DNA from: Botrimarina colliarenosi
GTDB lineage: Bacteria > Planctomycetota > Planctomycetia > Pirellulales > Lacipirellulaceae
NCBI RefSeq assembly: GCF_007859955.1
Contig: NZ_SJPR01000004.1
Location: forward strand, 124,001 to 188,000
DNA: 64,000 nt
Direction: 5' to 3'
A program made the position numbers and the translations under genes. The notes under the pieces are model-generated. The model was not told the DNA's origin, searched no databases, and saw only the letters and a program-made list of their open reading frames with translations. Position 1 is the first letter of the stretch. The number at the start of each line of letters is the position of its first letter. This document shows positions 63,501-64,000 of the stretch, in pieces.

Positions 63501-64000
63501 TAGCGACGCCTCGCGGTAGCGCCGCGCCTTGCCGGCTTGCGAACGGACGCGCCGCAGCCGCCCTTCGACCTCGTCGACAATGTCGGACAGGCGGAGCAGG
63601 TTTTGCTCGACCCGATCGAGCCGCTTGGCGGCTTCGCGTTTCTTCAAACGGAACCGGCTGATGCCGGCGGCCTCTTCCAGGAGCAACCGTCGCTCGAGCG
63701 GCGACGCCCTAAGGGCGGCGTCAACGCGGCCCTGCTCGATGATGCTGTACGAATCCGCGCCGACGCCGGTCCCCGCCAGCAGCTCACGGAAGTCCTTCAG
63801 CCGACAGGTGCGGCCGTTGACGAGGTACTCCCCCTCGCCGCTGCGGTGGACACGACGGGTGAGTCGGATCTCCTCCTCGTCGAGATCGAAGAGGCGCCGG
63901 CCCCCCGACTCGGCGGGGCGGTTGTCAAACGCCAGCGTCACCTCGGCTGAGTTGAGCGGGCCGCGGGACTCGGAGCCGTTGAAGATGACGTCCGTCATCT
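60519..64000 (-). CDS. smc: Chromosome segregation protein SMC (5' end outside the window)
   Basis: The visible part is 1160 residues of an SMC ATPase that organises and segregates the chromosome as a dimer. The N-terminal Walker A lies beyond the window edge; the first visible conserved segment is [13 protein letters not shown]. The head region ends with the [29 protein letters not shown] segment, two long coiled coils flank a hinge (about [20 protein letters not shown] to [13 protein letters not shown]), and the C-terminal head has [19 protein letters not shown] (signature) and [16 protein letters not shown] (Walker B). The gene runs leftward and stops at 60519. Confidence 0.95.
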   Translation of the reverse strand, partial: MTDVIFNGSESRGPLNSAEVTLAFDNRPAESGGRRLFDLDEEEIRLTRRVHRSGEGEYLVNGRTCRLKDFRELLAGTGVGADSYSIIEQGRVDAALRASPLERRLLLEEAAGISRFRLKKREAAKRLDRVEQNLLRLSDIVDEVEGRLRRVRSQAGKARRYREASLRLKEARTELAASEWRQLADERRRLDAERNSLAEQAEAAQAEITEQEDRLARLQGDVAGDDRAERTLAESRKRLGRHERELAVAHSELGRLEQRLVETRGAWLTARRDLREAAAENPTRAAIAAAEATAAEYAASLREAEQRVVTATQRLQEATRRHADEQHSRDRVSAVLRRAEDRLASLGRRRDALQTTLQELESQHATTHELASETTGELEQAVAERDRCADQLLELDSAIAESHRKLAELRRGIGERQRAAAAARERLVGLRHRYETLVEEQRRLERLNTDVVGLVQRAAAAGQAAPQVYGLVADLIHVEEDFVAMVEAALGAQAEHVVVDSRRSLLESLGPGRSVETLTTRAGFLAIDGAPAATAIDQIELKGEQGVLGRASDFIEVEPRYAPLVRRLFAKTWFVDTLATAARLSESVGRGLTFVTLDAETLGADQSVVCGPNDASMRVLTRREDGAALEQQIAEAEAAAKSAAADIAADEQQIDATEAVVVQRQAAANELRGRLAASAQHAAALDERRRQAAAAAQRAQEQRVVRRAEADGVELRLAALRQRTQNLQARREEVARPTADSAAAIRDAEAEAAAQRARVKELAAAAARHAELLASLRVEARRSGGGDAGLAETAERLAGEFAALQQERLTAELAALTATGRLSFETLAADEASRELAQTRAARRASERIRMEVATSVAQTRAEADSLTRRAGEVELRRQRIDIESKSLAQRIRDDYGVDVATLAAGDATTLGQSERQALRDEIDSLRQEVQSVGAVNLESLEELDELENRFAQLSGQYQDLSQAKQSLARLTARINTDSRELFQATYETVREHFRELFARLFGGGEADLLMVEPTGAAEGDDPLEGGVEIVACPPGKELRSLSLLSGGEKTMTCVALLLALFRSRPSPFCLLDEVDAALDEANVGRFSGVLKDFLGSTQFVVISHSKRTMSGADTIYGITMQESGVSKQLSVRFEDVSEDGTISLRRQNAETPALRRAA

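Overview
The window is high-GC bacterial DNA, almost certainly from a planctomycete, probably a Pirellulales/Lacipirellulaceae-type genome. No marker gene was searched. The inference rests on small conserved planctomycete-style proteins, a DUF1571 protein, a PEP-CTERM protein, two Ser/Thr kinases with C-terminal membrane anchors, the fab + CrtI-like gene cluster, and many palindromic intergenic repeats. I saw no tRNA, rRNA or CRISPR array.

Layout. 0.2-4.5 kb: a glutamine-amidotransferase-like hydrolase lacking the expected nucleophile, a KAS III-like synthase and a membrane Ser/Thr kinase. 5.0-13.3 kb (leftward): a specialised fatty-acid/polyene-like cluster, KAS II-like synthase -> ACP -> CrtI-like oxidoreductase -> two membrane paralogues -> second CrtI-like oxidoreductase -> FabZ -> FabI-like reductase, interrupted by a DUF433/DUF5615 toxin-antitoxin pair. 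13.6-16.4 kb: a solute-binding lipoprotein head-to-head with xylulokinase, the two start regions overlapping. 16.5-23.0 kb: a short anti-sigma-like fragment, a polytopic membrane protein, a HAD phosphatase, small lipoproteins, acylphosphatase and an ABC-2 permease. 23.0-24.1 kb: an IS200-like Y1 (REP-associated) transposase among three REP-type units, followed by a possible small RNA. 24.3-28.4 kb: small proteins, an ABC ATPase, PolX and a PEP-CTERM protein. 28.6-32.3 kb: an outer-membrane block (Gfo/Idh oxidoreductase, lpxA, lpxC, ompH). 32.8-35.9 kb: a receiver-like protein, an FHA-GAF-histidine kinase and birA. 36-43.2 kb: an MBL hydrolase, DUF1571, a frameshifted four-helix-bundle gene, a UvrD-type helicase, a YfgM-like protein, a RluA-type synthase and mscL. 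43.2-47.9 kb: purN and a very long ileS. 48-55 kb: an acidic protein, a BshB1-like deacetylase, an NhaC-type antiporter, a kinase, hisG, hisE and miaA. 55.2-64 kb: an unknown secreted protein, a PadR regulator with a putative operator and a chimeric prefix-domain partner, a polyprenyl synthase, an HTH-receiver fusion, and the 3' part of smc running off the window.

The strongest unexplained signals are structural. Many inverted repeats of several families sit between genes, often where two genes converge. Small genes sit between split repeat arms (a toxin-antitoxin pair and the four-helix-bundle gene). The essential gene ileS carries at least four in-frame insertions that resemble these same intergenic repeats, next to a low-GC patch in its editing domain. 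This resembles the palindromic elements known inside Rickettsia genes and may be an equivalent repeat-invasion system in a planctomycete.
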